A stretch of 47,318 nt of DNA from Lingula anatina. Taxonomy: Eukaryota > Brachiopoda > Lingulata > Lingulida > Lingulidae. Both the position numbers and the translations under genes were made by a program. The notes beneath the pieces were generated by a model, which was not told the origin of the DNA, did no database searches, and was given only the letters and a program-made list of their open reading frames with translations. Positions 1 to 10,351 of this stretch are shown piece after piece; within the stretch, counting starts at the first letter, position 1, and each line of letters starts with the position of its first letter. The stretch lies in NCBI RefSeq assembly GCF_001039355.2, contig NW_019776173.1:50833-98150 (forward strand), given 5' to 3'.

Positions 1-440
1 AATTTAAAAAAACCCCCCTTTTTTGTGGGAAATGTCCCGGGGGGGGTTTGGGGGGGGGGGGGTCAGAGGAGGCCTGACGCCCCCCCCCCCCCCCCCCTTC
101 GATTTTTGAAAAAATCACACCAATGGTCCCCTCTTAAAATAATAATTTTGAATAGCAAAATCATAATTCTAAATACCAAATGGCACTGCTCGCCCTCTAA
201 ATACCAATTTTTTCGGGGCCCTTCGGTGACCCCTGAATGTCGACTGTACCTTGCTGAAGTGAAGTCGTTCTTATTTCTGCATCTCAATGTTTTAAACCAA
301 ATTTAAATCAATTTTTAAAAAGGCTTAAAAGATGAAAATATTCAAATTTATCATTATGCCTTATAACTTAACGATGAACATATTCAAGTTGATCATAATG
401 TTTAATAAAACACATTATACTTCTGTCCCAAAAGAAAACC

Positions 441-572
441 TACCCTCTACCAGGGCGACATTGATTTTTCACAAGATATTCACAGATATGCCTTTAGGTA
501 AATAGACATTCATTTCATTCTCGGGCTTTTTCAAATTTTCCCCTATAAAATCTGCCACCCTGGTAGAGGGTA
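441..572. mobile_element. MITE-like element with TA target duplication
   Basis: Two perfect 15-base inverted arms, TACCCTCTACCAGGG at 441-455 and its reverse complement at 558-572, enclose about 100 bases of non-coding AT-rich sequence. If the outer TA on each side is the target duplication, the terminal repeats are 13 bases, which is the arrangement of Tc1/mariner-type non-autonomous elements. There is no internal open frame. The superfamily assignment is inferred from the TA only. Confidence 0.6.
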
Positions 573-847
573 AAGAAACCCCATGTTTCATCCAAGTCGT
601 TCCAACCCCGTGAACAATTGTCGATGTAGACAGCAAACACGTGCTAACATGACGGTGTGAATTATTTCTTTATTAATGAGGAATATCTGTTTGATCGACA
701 TTCCGACAAGAAATTAATTATAATACATTCTCTGGAGATAGTCATGTGAATGGTGCCAATCGGTGGATAATTATCAACTCGTTAATCCGTTGTTTATTTT
801 GGGTTGCACAACGCCATAGGCCCCATTCCCACAGACTCCATCAGTCT

Positions 848-1045
848 GCTAGATCGATCCAACTTCGCGGGGACTCTTGCTGAATGCAATCAGTTTAACA
901 GACTAACGTTTCCTACTGGCGTAAAGTAAAATATGTTAACGCTGGTAATTATATGAATACGTTGGTAACAAGAGGAGGCGTGTCATTCATTTAAACTGAC
1001 TGCGCTCAGCGAGAGTTCCAGCAAAGAAGGGTCGATCTTTTTAGA
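848..1045. mobile_element. Inverted-repeat (MITE-like) element
   Basis: The stretch at about 850-897 (agatcgatcc...cagtttaa) is repeated in inverted orientation at about 989-1038 with roughly 80 percent identity over about 48 bases. The interior is non-coding. The right half, including ggaggcgtg and cattcagcaagag-like blocks, resembles sequence at about 8108-8200 and its second copy near 11867-11960, so this is a dispersed family. The ends are approximate. Confidence 0.5.
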
Positions 1046-1626
1046 AAGGTGTCTTCAAATGGGGTCAAAGACACATACATGTGATCGTCTCAACGCGGCA
1101 CATGGCTGGCAACGCGATGTATGCTAGTGTCTTTATATATTTATTCACTAAAGCATGGTATGATTTAGTTAAAGAATAAAAAAAGTCAATATGGCAATAC
1201 TTTTCCTCTGTAAGATTTCCATCTGTCATAACAAATGAATCATAATTAAGATCAAAATCAAGCTCTGCTCATGACCAAGAACTGTTTTATGCAAAACTGG
1301 GTTTATTCATGTCACGCTTGAGTAAATATTAAACCACTGTAATACATAAAATATGGAGTTCTGTTCGTAGATCCATTATTAATTTGGCTATAAGGGGTAG
1401 ACGCAGTAGAATAAAGACATTTTATTTGAATAACAATACAGTAGACGGTAGCAATTCAACTATAAGTATAATATATGAGCACAGGGATGTAGAAATAGCG
1501 AAGTGTTGTCTGGCTATGCTGTTTTGGGTTAAGGGGTAGTGGGTAGGTGGTAGTGGAGCACCGTAAGTAGCGGGAAATGTCTCTTGTGCACTCTCGTAGA
1601 TCCGACATTGGTAGTGTAAGTAGGAC

Positions 1627-2385
1627 CTAAACATCACTATAAGCCAGTTCCTCGTCTGGTTCGGGCGTTATAAACTCTTTCACCACAGCAACCGGGATAC
1701 GGAACGCAACCCGCCTCTTTTCTTTCTTGGATGATTCAGCAGCGTTTTTCTCATGGGATATGTCATGGGACCGGACCGTCTTGTCCCAGTTGAGTTTGTT
1801 CCGTTGGTCCAGAACCTCTATGGGCTCATAGTCGGTCCCATGGCGCGCCATGCGAGTACCCGCATGAAGGCGCCCGGACCTGTGAGAAACCAGAATTCCA
1901 TGGCGATGTCGACCTCCCCCACACCCGTCTGCTTTATTCTCCGCAGGAGGTCCATCGACAGCTGAGAGCTGGCTATTAAACACATCGTTGGGATTCGCAG
2001 GCTTAATGCGCGAGTGAATCGGTGAGATGTAGAAACTGCACTGTCTTTCGCGCATGCGCTGTTTCCGCGTTGACCACGTGGCTGGATCGCTCTCCTCCGA
2101 CTGGTCAGAACGCTTCCCCCATATTTTCTCCTTTTCTTTCTCGCGCAGAGTATGGACGTCGTATTTGCCGGAAAAACTCATCTTTTTGAGTCTGTTAATG
2201 GCAAACATCATATTATCGTGCTCCTGTTGGATAAGACTCTGTCTCATTTTTCCGACGGAGTCGAGGTACTCCTTTTGGCGTTCGTGGACTCGGTTGTAAG
2301 CATCTAACCAGTCCGGTTGTCGAGTACGAATGGTCTCGTAACGGTCATGTGCGGGTACGGGGGTCTTAGGCCGTTTTGTTGCCAT
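1627..2385 (-). CDS. Single-exon gene, basic 252-aa protein of unknown function
   Basis: An uninterrupted 252-codon frame starts at an ATG in MATKRPKTPVPAHDRYETIR and ends in a strongly acidic tail (TPEPDEELAYSDV). It is markedly GC-richer than its AT-rich flanks and far longer than chance frames nearby, so I take it as real. The protein is basic and hydrophilic, with no signal peptide or membrane segment. Residues about 25-110 are rich in K, R, E and Q (for example RLKKMSFSGKYDV and LREKEKEKIWGKR) and could form helix or coiled coil. A central Gly/His/Arg-rich stretch (about 155-175) looks disordered. I do not recognise the family. A cytoskeletal or ciliary role is possible for this type of composition but has no direct support. 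A minus-strand poly(A) signal lies about 200 bases downstream (1421-1426). Confidence 0.6.
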   Translation of the reverse strand: MATKRPKTPVPAHDRYETIRTRQPDWLDAYNRVHERQKEYLDSVGKMRQSLIQQEHDNMMFAINRLKKMSFSGKYDVHTLREKEKEKIWGKRSDQSEESDPATWSTRKQRMRERQCSFYISPIHSRIKPANPNDVFNSQLSAVDGPPAENKADGCGGGRHRHGILVSHRSGRLHAGTRMARHGTDYEPIEVLDQRNKLNWDKTVRSHDISHEKNAAESSKKEKRRVAFRIPVAVVKEFITPEPDEELAYSDV

Positions 2386-4205
2386 TTACTTTGTACTGAG
2401 TTCGGCGGTGTTTCAAATTAAGTCTAGTTGGTTGACATTTCTCTTGTGACAAAGCTACGAAAACAAAAAGAAGCGCTTCCTGAAAGAAAAACACGTAGAC
2501 ATGATTTCAGATATTTTTTATCTATTGTCTTGAGAATCTTCATTTTGTGCATACATGTACATGTACACAACATTTAACTTTTCCCTTTGGAACATCGTTT
2601 GTCTTTTTAATGGCCATAGGCTTATGTAAGAAATAAACGATGGTTTTATCATTTTTTTAAGTTTCTTAAAATTTAATATACAGAGAAGATCAATATATTT
2701 CTTCCATATTAAGAACAAAGGGGTTCAAACTTTAAAGACACTCACTGTTTCAAACTGATGACATTCTCCTTACATCAGATTATTTTGCACTCAGATGTCT
2801 TCCTGGCAATTGTCCACAACTTAAATTTTACCTGCTCAAGTCAATGAAAATCAAATCACTTCGTGGTAAAGATATCTGCGTCGTCTTGGGATTCCCATCA
2901 GCGTGAAAAGCTCAACTCTATCAGTCAAACAAATCTCAGCAGCCAAAATTTGAAATTTTTTCACAGAATGTTTTTAACGCTGGTTACTTTTATATCGTGG
3001 TGCTATGCTATTTAAACGGTCTGATATTTTCAGTTTACTCCAGAATCTGCCATACAAGGGAATTAATCTCCATATTATGCAATGTAATCGCGTTGTTAAG
3101 TACACGTCGTCATGGAGACCAGATAAAGAATAAAAGACTTTGCCTGTTGGGCTGCTTGCTTTGCTTGCTGTACTGAGAGACACCCTGCGTGTAACACGAT
3201 AGATCTGCCAAGACTTAAATTTTCCTCCCCGTCTTCAAATCAGAAATAAAAGAAGACTACAGTTATAGCGAATGGCAATTAACTTCAAGTATAAATGATC
3301 ACGATCTTTGTACCCGGGGTTTGAAGGATACTCATGGCCTATTCAAATAACTGTAGAGAGCTGATAACGAAGAAAAGATCGGTTCAGTTAAGGAGAATGC
3401 TGTGTTGATCACACATAAAAAAAAAACCTGAGTCTAGAGCTCTAGGGTGATTGGCCTGTATAAAAAAATGAAAAAGAATGAAAAATTGTGTTCAGATTGT
3501 TTAATAAACCTATTTACATTTATTTGTCCATATGTACAAGTTTTTTAAAGGCGAGAGAGATAGAAGGGGGGAAGTTAGAGAGGGGGGGGAGGGACTCTTC
3601 GAATTAACTTCGAATTCCACTGTTGTTCAGATAAAGAAAACGATATCTTTCGAAAACAACATTTCTTTAAATAAAGAGAGAAGTTAACATAATTAAGCTA
3701 CATAAATAGGCTTACAAGCATCCCAAAGGTTGACAAGTTAAAATAAGTAAACACAATTATGCTACCTGTATACATGCATCTTAACAGTTGCAAGTTAAAT
3801 GTTCACAGTTTAAAACGTGTGGAAATATATATCCTCTTCACCTGAACTAGTCTCACCCTCACTGTTGGGTTTGTACACGCAACTTTCAAATAAGGCAACT
3901 TGCGACGTCATTTACAACTAAACCAGGTCAATTACGGTTTATGACGCTGTGGGTGATGTTCCAGGTGTAGTTATTGCCATATATAAGCCAGTTTTCCTTT
4001 ATGTCACTTACGGTTTATTAAGTACCACCTGTACACACTACATTCCTTTTACAATCTCATAGTTCTATTACCATTGTCTATATAAAGCGGCCAAAGAATG
4101 AGAAAATACATATTACCTCCCCAACTATTTAATCAATATAAAATAATAAAGCAGATCTATACAACAAACTGTAATTTACATCATCAGCGTCTAATGGTTG
4201 AAGTT
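2386..4205. other. Intergenic DNA
   Basis: This AT-rich stretch between two minus-strand genes shows no convincing coding region; the short open frames (such as 2974-3183) lack coding composition. A minus-strand AATAAA complement at 4014-4019, about 190 bases past the stop of the LRR receptor gene, is a possible poly(A) signal. Purine-rich sequence occurs at about 3550-3595. Confidence 0.55.
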
Positions 4206-5930
4206 CTAAATGTGTGAGATATTTTCCGTCAAACTGGCAGCACCAATGTCATTTTCATAAATGCTATCAACAACGTAACAGTAAGAACCGTCTCTCTGTC
4301 CCAGGGGGATGCCGTGGTCTTTTGAACCGATGTACGAGTAATCATACGTTTTATTTTCTAAATCACCACAGGAAACATGGGGCTCATGCTCGATTTGATT
4401 ATAATATCCTTGACCTGGAACTTCTCCTTGTTCCTGACCTTTACCTTCACCTTGACCTCTAAGTAAAGACTGGTAATTATGAGCGGTATGATCAGAGGGA
4501 AGAATAGACTCATACTGGTTGGAATAACTATGTACATCTATTTGTCCTTGGCCTCGGTCCTGATCACAAACTCTAATTTTACCTTCATTCTGACTTTTTA
4601 GTAAAAACTGGTAATCAACTTCACCTTCACTGCGACCTTCACCTTCAGTTTGACCTTCACCGCGTGCTCTGAGCAAAGCCTGGTAGTTATTATTACACAC
4701 TTGGTTGTGAGAGGCGGTTACTTCATGTAGCTCAAGATCATTTTGAAACTGTCCTTTCTGATCTTCATAGTTTCCGTGACCTTGACCTCCAAATCCAGAT
4801 TCGTCACGACCTTTATTTTTACCATGGACTATGAGGTCTGCCTTTCGACACCCGCAACATTTGGAAATGCAGAAAATGCCAACAAAAAGAAGCATCAAAA
4901 AACAAAACCCAGCTATTATGGGGACCACAATTAATAAATGTGGATCTAGAGAAATTATGCCGGGTTCATTTGTTGCTGATGCTGTGGTGGGGTTAGTATT
5001 ACTTGATGTGACGTCAGCTCCTATTCTGATTGATGCAATATTGGAAACCGTGGTGTGGGAAATGTTGATATCAGTCGTTCGGTCCATCATGAGACTGGCT
5101 GTTTCATGGGAAGTGCAGTTATCTGGCATTATGCTACATTTGGATAAGGGGTTTGCCCTACACTCTAACGCAATCCGAAAACCCAGAGAGAAAGACGTTG
5201 CTAGCTTGACGCTACCATTTACGTATAACCACTGCAGAACGCACGGGCACTGTCTCGCGGCAACGATAGGATTCATATCGAGAAAAACATATCGCAGATT
5301 GGGCAAAATTTTAAAAGTACAGTAGTCAAGTTCAGCAATTTGATTTTCTCGAAGATCCAGACCCCGCAAACTTGTCCCGATGTGAACAAATGCTGTAGGT
5401 GAGACGGTCGCAATCTCATTGCCATTCAGCGTCACAACCGCCAGTGCCCTCCCAGCACCTTGGAAATCCCGTGCTAGTAAGGAGCGGATTTGATTAAAAC
5501 TAACATGCAATTCAATCAGAGAAGACAACTCGGGAAGCAGTGATTCTCCGGGTATATTTATCAGTTCATTATAGTCTAGATAGAGGTATTCTAGAGTCTC
5601 TAAGTTAGAGAATGCATTCTTTTCAATCGTCCGTATTCGGTTATGTCGAAGTTGTAGACGTGACACGTTTAGTAGTCGCATGTTTTGGAATGCGTTTGCG
5701 GGGAGGATGGTTAGGCTGTTATTATCCAGAGATAGCCTGCTAACTGTACCTTGTGTTTCCGAACTAAAAATAACAGGTATGGTAGTTAAGCCTAGGTTTA
5801 TGCAGTCTACATCGGTCACAGGTGGGTAGTTGTTGACATCGCAACTACACACGCTTGTCACTGATGAACAAACATTCCCACAGGCTTCCTGAATCAGTAT
5901 GAGAAACAACAGGAACGATTTTATCTTCAT
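4206..5930 (-). CDS. Leucine-rich-repeat single-pass receptor with ITAM-like tail
   Basis: A 574-aa type I membrane protein in one exon. Seen in order: signal peptide (1-18), cysteine cap (CSSVTSVCSCDV, about 21-43), about six to seven LRRs (about 62-220, with LxLxxNxL patterns such as LSLDNNSLTIL and LYLDYNELINI), C-terminal cysteine cap (about 220-272, with CPC and later Cys), a Ser/Thr-rich stalk (about 273-328), a membrane helix (331-354), juxtamembrane CCGC (possible palmitoylation), and a tail of about 215 residues. The tail repeats a tyrosine motif four times: NYQALL (Y416), DYQFLL (Y440), QYESIL (Y473) and NYQSLL (Y486). Y473 to Y486 fits the ITAM pattern YxxI-x9-YxxL. Near the C-terminus, YEN (Y558) fits a Grb2-SH2 site. 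Between the motifs the tail is Gly/Glu/Gln-rich, encoded by GGTGAA/GGTCAA-like repeats. An immune, phagocytic or adhesion role is inferred from the architecture; I cannot name an orthologue. Confidence 0.85.
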   Translation of the reverse strand: MKIKSFLLFLILIQEACGNVCSSVTSVCSCDVNNYPPVTDVDCINLGLTTIPVIFSSETQGTVSRLSLDNNSLTILPANAFQNMRLLNVSRLQLRHNRIRTIEKNAFSNLETLEYLYLDYNELINIPGESLLPELSSLIELHVSFNQIRSLLARDFQGAGRALAVVTLNGNEIATVSPTAFVHIGTSLRGLDLRENQIAELDYCTFKILPNLRYVFLDMNPIVAARQCPCVLQWLYVNGSVKLATSFSLGFRIALECRANPLSKCSIMPDNCTSHETASLMMDRTTDINISHTTVSNIASIRIGADVTSSNTNPTTASATNEPGIISLDPHLLIVVPIIAGFCFLMLLFVGIFCISKCCGCRKADLIVHGKNKGRDESGFGGQGHGNYEDQKGQFQNDLELHEVTASHNQVCNNNYQALLRARGEGQTEGEGRSEGEVDYQFLLKSQNEGKIRVCDQDRGQGQIDVHSYSNQYESILPSDHTAHNYQSLLRGQGEGKGQEQGEVPGQGYYNQIEHEPHVSCGDLENKTYDYSYIGSKDHGIPLGQRDGSYCYVVDSIYENDIGAASLTENISHI

Positions 5931-6187
5931 CCTTCAGGCTTGTATCTTGGATGCAAGTGTTTTTGTTTTTTTCACGATAGCTGAAAAGGAAATGAAGTAA
6001 TTCTTATTATGAAAGACAATGGGCAGTTTATAAAGTTCTCTGGCTGTTGAAATGATCTAACCTGTCCAGGTTAAATAAGATTTAGCTGCACTACCAACGC
6101 CGTAAAAGAGAAATACATTTATAGCAATCAATGCGACCCGCAACCTGAACCTTAAAGGCCTTTTAGACTCAGACTGTTATGTATTAA

Positions 6188-6228
6188 GTTTAAATCTCAT
6201 TAGTTACATTAATTAATGAGATTTAAAC
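6188..6228. repeat. Perfect 15-bp inverted repeat (hairpin)
   Basis: GTTTAAATCTCATTA at 6188-6202 is the exact reverse complement of 6214-6228, with an 11-base loop. It is not next to an obvious transcript end, so it may be a remnant of a palindromic element. Confidence 0.6.
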
Positions 6229-6988
6229 CAAAATTAAAGATAACACCTCTGTAAAGGTCATATAAAGTTGCGTTTAATGAATAGTTTGATTGGAATTTGT
6301 ATTTAATACTATGCACTTTACATTTTTCTACATAGTATAAATATCAAGTATAATGTGAAACAAAACAACAAATGTCTGTGTTGTCACATGCATAGTCACC
6401 AGTAGGCCAACGTAGTTCAACATCTTTAGTAGACAAACCGATTAACTATTAACGCTCTTCACGTCGTTGGATGCCAATTTCACTTACAAACTGTAGCCTA
6501 CAATCCTCTCTTGGATATACAAAGACTTACGTTTAACTTATTCTTGCAGAGTTGGTATTCTTATAGACAAACTGCAATGTTCTTCCTCTCTCTCCTGTCG
6601 TTTAGCTTGGAGTCTGTGTACGCAATACATTTTAACAAAATCCACTTCACTGTCACGTGCCCCTATTCCGAAACAAAGACGTGAGACCTCACCGCATCCG
6701 GGAACTATTTTTAGCGCAAACAAGGAAATCTGAGTGCAACTTTACAAAATAAAGGCTACAAGAAGTATGTGCTTATACAGTGTATGTAAACAGCAAAGTG
6801 AAGTAGTTTAACGTGACAGTCAGAAATAAATACTCACGATTTTTTTTTTTTTCAGTTGAGTCATGACTCGCAAGCATCTAAAAAGACGCAGTGGGAACTA
6901 GACCACCTCATTCTCGCGGGAAGCAGGTGCATGGGTTTGTGTCAATTTAGATAAAATTTATCAATGACGTGGTTCAATAAGTGGAAAG

Positions 6989-7020
<32 letters not shown>

Positions 7021-7026
7021 GTGTGT
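6989..7026. repeat. (GT)n microsatellite
   Basis: About 19 GT units with one GC interruption. The matching tract in the second copy is at 10746-10783 and differs in internal sequence. Confidence 0.9.
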
Positions 7027-7625
7027 CTTGGGTTGGGAGGAGGGGTTTAGACCCTTTTAACAGGGAGAGCAAGCGTAGGACCGCTATATAAAATAAATAA
7101 AGGAAAGAATTTAATCAACACTGATGGATTTTACTAAAGAGGAGGCAATACGAGGAAAAAACGAGTGGAAGGGGGATTAAGAAAGGATGTTTATGTTGTC
7201 CTGCTGCGCAGACAACCTTGTAGTTTTCAATTTCCAGTATTTTTTATGGTAAATAAGATAATTAATCAATGGATATATGCTCTCGTTATATACAAATTAA
7301 AAACCTAATGCACTCATTATGGAATAATTGGACGGGCTAATGCCTGTTGTTGGATCAAATAAAATTTACGTACAATGTCACGTTTACATTCGTCATTACA
7401 AAAAGTGAACATTTTGGTTTAACTGGTCATTTTTTTAATCATTAAACATGGTGACAAAATTAGCATGCCCATATGCACTCTGAATAAATACGCTTAAATA
7501 AAACGTGTTTAAAATAAATATTCTACTATTGCAAATAATACATTAATACTGGGTATTTATAACAGTTTCTTTATTATCAGAATCAAAATATTAATGATAA
7601 AACAGCATATTTAAACGCATAATTT

Positions 7626-9766
7626 TCACGAGCTGCCCAAATTCAGCGGAGTAGCGGAGAGAAATTCGGGAGGCGGTCGCCGTTCGGATACACGCATTGC
7701 TTCTGGCTGGGGAAAGCTCCCATAACTAGAGCGTCCTAGCGCTCCACGGTACCTGGTCACTGGCGCACGCTGGGGGAAGTACTTCTCAGAACCGGGGAGC
7801 TTTTCGTGGCCCTTACCTGGAATACATTAGATATAAGCTGTATTAAAAATAACTACCATTAATAATCGGTTATTTACACTGGTACTGCCATAGAAGGCTT
7901 TATAATTTAGTGATACACGATATGACCCTATTTATATAACGAATGGTACTATTTATATTTATAACGTACGCTGCCACCGGACATATGCTGCAATAATCTA
8001 TATTATTATACTGCGTTCTATAATATCAGTGAGTTGTGTTTAAGTTTTTTTAGATATATTTCTTTTTACTTTTGATTGATTGTTAAATAAAATACGGAAA
8101 ATGTGGTGATTATACGGGTACGTTAGAAACAAGATGGAAGGAGGCGTGTTAATCTGTTAATCTGATAACATTCAGCAAGACTCCCTGTAGAGTAAGTACG
8201 CACTAGCTAGGACGATAGGTTCATTGTGAACTCACCCATCATGGCGTTAATCATACATGTACCATAACCCTCAGGTCTGTTTACTGCTGTACTGTCGTCT
8301 TTAAAACACTGGTGTACAGCCCCCAGGTACGTGACGTCATTCTCAGCTGAAAGAACGACAGAAAATGGTGCAAAGGCATTCACAATGTAAGTTTTCTACA
8401 TCTCAAGGGGCATGTTGACTTGGCTTCTGTATGTTTCAAACTTGATTTGTTAACTTTGATACACTGCCCTTGACTGCAAAAGGGCATAAAATATTGTAAA
8501 GTACAGTACATAGGTATGCATTGGTAGAAAAATCGTTGAAGCCGAATATGATATTTTTGTAACGACCCAGAAAAATAGACATGCATATGTTATGCTGAAT
8601 ACTTAAAAGTTTTGTTGAAATATTGATAAACGCAGTACAAAGACATTCACACTGTAAGTTTTACATATGTCACGCTGACTTGGCCCCTGTACATGTATGT
8701 TTCAGATAAGACTTATGTTGTCATCTTAAAAACACCGTCCTTGTCCGCAAAGAATCACGTCACATAAAATATTATGAAATACAGTACATGAGTGTTCAAT
8801 CCGCTGCACTGGTTAAAATATCGTTGAAGTCATACATGTAATTTTTTGTAAGTACGATCCAGAAAAATATAAATGTATATAATAAGATAAAGACTTTTAA
8901 AAATTGTTGAAATTGATTCTAAAAGTTTAAAAATACGGAGGTTATTGAAAAGGATGATTTAAGGATTAATTAAGTCTGCAAGATCAAACGGAAAACTCCC
9001 CTCTTTCATATTCTTGTGCATATTTCTTACCATAAAAATAGCAGTCCCCATTTTTGTTACAAGGGACATTTTTAATGCACTTCCCTGTCCAGGCTTGGCA
9101 CAGCGTGCGGCCGTCAGGGTCGTGACAGTCCAGTGACGTGGTACAGGGGACCTGAATTAATAACAGTAAATTTCCAATCTGTGCCTTAACATTTTCAGCT
9201 CACTGGTTCCTACGACTAAGACTATTATGGTTCAGAAATCTACGCTGCCAACCCTCTACAAGGAATCAGCTGAGTGAAGACGTCAACTACGTGAGCACAT
9301 TCTCTATGGACAGTGCAGAAAAGTGAACAAAACTAGTCTGAGAATTAACTGAATATCTGTAAAAATTATTCCATGACCCTGATAGAGTACAGTGTGTACA
9401 CAGCATACAATGAACACGATGAAAACTATGCTTAGTGAAATACAATGTCAAATATTTGCAATCGTTAAATAAAGTGAGTACAGTGGAATAAGCGATTATT
9501 TACAGCAGTATTACACTTTTCGGGAAGTATTAAAGATACATGCACTAAACGGACCCAAAACTACAGCTGGGGACCTGATAATTAACATAAAGCAGCAGAG
9601 GAGTTTCAATACAGAACTACCAATAAAAGTTACGTGCTATAATAAGGAGTTAAACTAATACAATCTTAGAATGTGCTTAATTAATAAGCCAAATTATAAA
9701 ACTTACCGCAATTGCTGAAAAGATACAGGTAACAAAAACGAAAATTAACAAAGCAGTATTTGCCAT
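7626..9766 (-). CDS. Secreted cysteine-rich protein, 160 aa, four exons (copy 1)
   Basis: I assembled this gene from splice sites. Exons in minus-strand order are 9766-9707, 9151-9031, 8346-8236 and 7816-7626. All introns are GT-AG and phases agree throughout (0, 1, 1). Exon 1 is a signal peptide (MANTALLIFVFVTCIFSAIA). Exons 2 and 3 encode a domain of about 77 residues with eight cysteines, beginning VPCTTSLDCHDPDGRTLC and including CIKNVPCNKNGDCYFY. Exon 4 encodes a cysteine-free basic/proline-rich tail of about 62 residues containing KYFPQRAPVTRYRGALGR and ending LGSS before TGA. No membrane helix is present, so the product should be secreted. The even cysteine number suggests disulfides. 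The domain is not one I can name; a WAP-like, antimicrobial-type or peptide-precursor role is speculative. The tail has few dibasic sites, so a classic neuropeptide precursor is not clearly supported. A minus-strand poly(A) signal lies at 7570-7575. Confidence 0.8.
8108..8200. mobile_element. Partial copy of the element at 848-1045
   Basis: The sequence ggtgattatacgggtacgtt and the following ggaggcgtg and cattcagcaagactccc blocks align with the right half of the element at about 848-1045. Only half is present. It sits in the last intron of the secreted-protein gene and recurs in the second block at about 11867-11960. The limits are approximate. Confidence 0.35.
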
Positions 9767-9818
9767 TTTAGCGGAGGGACCGATCTACCCAGTAAGCGCT
9801 GTTGAAAACTGTAGCTCA

Positions 9819-10350
9819 CACTGCATGAAAAAACACCTTTTATCGCCTTTCATTCATCTACAAAATGTTATCGAAAGATGATCCATCATCTTTCATCATC
9901 CTTTCCTGACGAAAAGGTCATCTTTCACCTTTCATTTGTAAAAGGTCATCTTTTTATCAACTTTTACGTCTCGGAAAGACCGTCATTCACATTTTCATTA
10001 ACTTTCAGTTTTCAAAAGTTCAACTATCACCTTTTACACTGCGAAAGGCCACCTTACATTCCACCTTTTGTTAACTGGAAAGGTCTCATTTTGTTAACTT
10101 TTATTTTCTGAAAGCTTAAGACTAATTTTATAATAATGCGTGGTGATCTTTTGTATGTATACTATTTATTTTATGTACAGGACTTAATTCCGTATCTTAC
10201 ATTAAGCGCATTATGGAAAAAGCGAATACTTTTGCAAATTGTTTGCATGATGAAATGTTTTGCACTTTGATTAAAGTATTTAACTGATAGATTGAATATG
10301 GTGATTTGCATTTCGGAGAAATAATTATGCAATCTTGCATAGGCTGGAGT
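9819..10350. repeat. Degenerate short-repeat block at contig end
   Basis: These 532 bases follow the first duplicated copy but are absent after the second copy, which continues with unrelated sequence at 13575. About 9840-10120 is built from imperfect units of 30-40 bases with alternating CTTTTxxC and GAAAAGG blocks (for example aaaaggtcatctttttatc, gaaaggccacc, ggaaaggtctcattttgtt). It ends at the single N. It is either a haplotype-specific insertion or a misjoined contig end. No coding region is seen. Confidence 0.55.
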
Positions 10351-10351
10351 N
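10351..10351. other. Single-N contig join
   Basis: An isolated N; the sequence just after it repeats 6624 onward. This is read as an unmerged contig join. Confidence 0.85.

Larger units (their letters stand above)
1..1626. other. Intergenic DNA, repeat-rich
   Basis: No gene is supported here. The first 240 bases are low-complexity sequence with long runs of G and C and look like a degraded dispersed repeat. Two inverted-repeat elements (441-572 and about 848-1045) are listed separately. A minus-strand AATAAA signal at 1421-1426, about 200 bases past the stop of the gene at 1627-2385, is a plausible poly(A) signal for it. Confidence 0.6.
5931..7625. other. Intergenic DNA between LRR receptor and secreted-protein gene
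   Basis: No supported gene. It contains a hairpin at 6188-6228, the start of the duplicated block at 6624, a (GT)n tract at 6989-7026, and a minus-strand AATAAA complement at 7570-7575, about 50 bases past the stop of the secreted-protein gene. The 61-codon minus-strand frame at 6538-6723 crosses the duplication edge at 6624, so only part of it recurs in the second copy, and it has no recognisable features. Confidence 0.5.
6624..9818. repeat. First copy of the 3.2-kb duplicated block
   Basis: This stretch recurs at 10352-13574 with roughly 1-2 percent substitutions plus indels, including about 36 extra bases here near 6725-6760 and about 60 extra bases in the other copy near 10640-10715. The second copy starts immediately after the single N at 10351. 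The level of difference suits two haplotypes of one locus, although a recent tandem duplication remains possible. Confidence 0.85.

Noticed and set aside
1753-2299. Plus-strand frames at 1753-1965 and 2054-2299
   Set aside because: Antisense shadows of the 252-aa gene.
4214-5325. Plus-strand frames at 4214-4462, 4743-4934 and 4831-5325
   Set aside because: Antisense shadows of the LRR receptor coding sequence.
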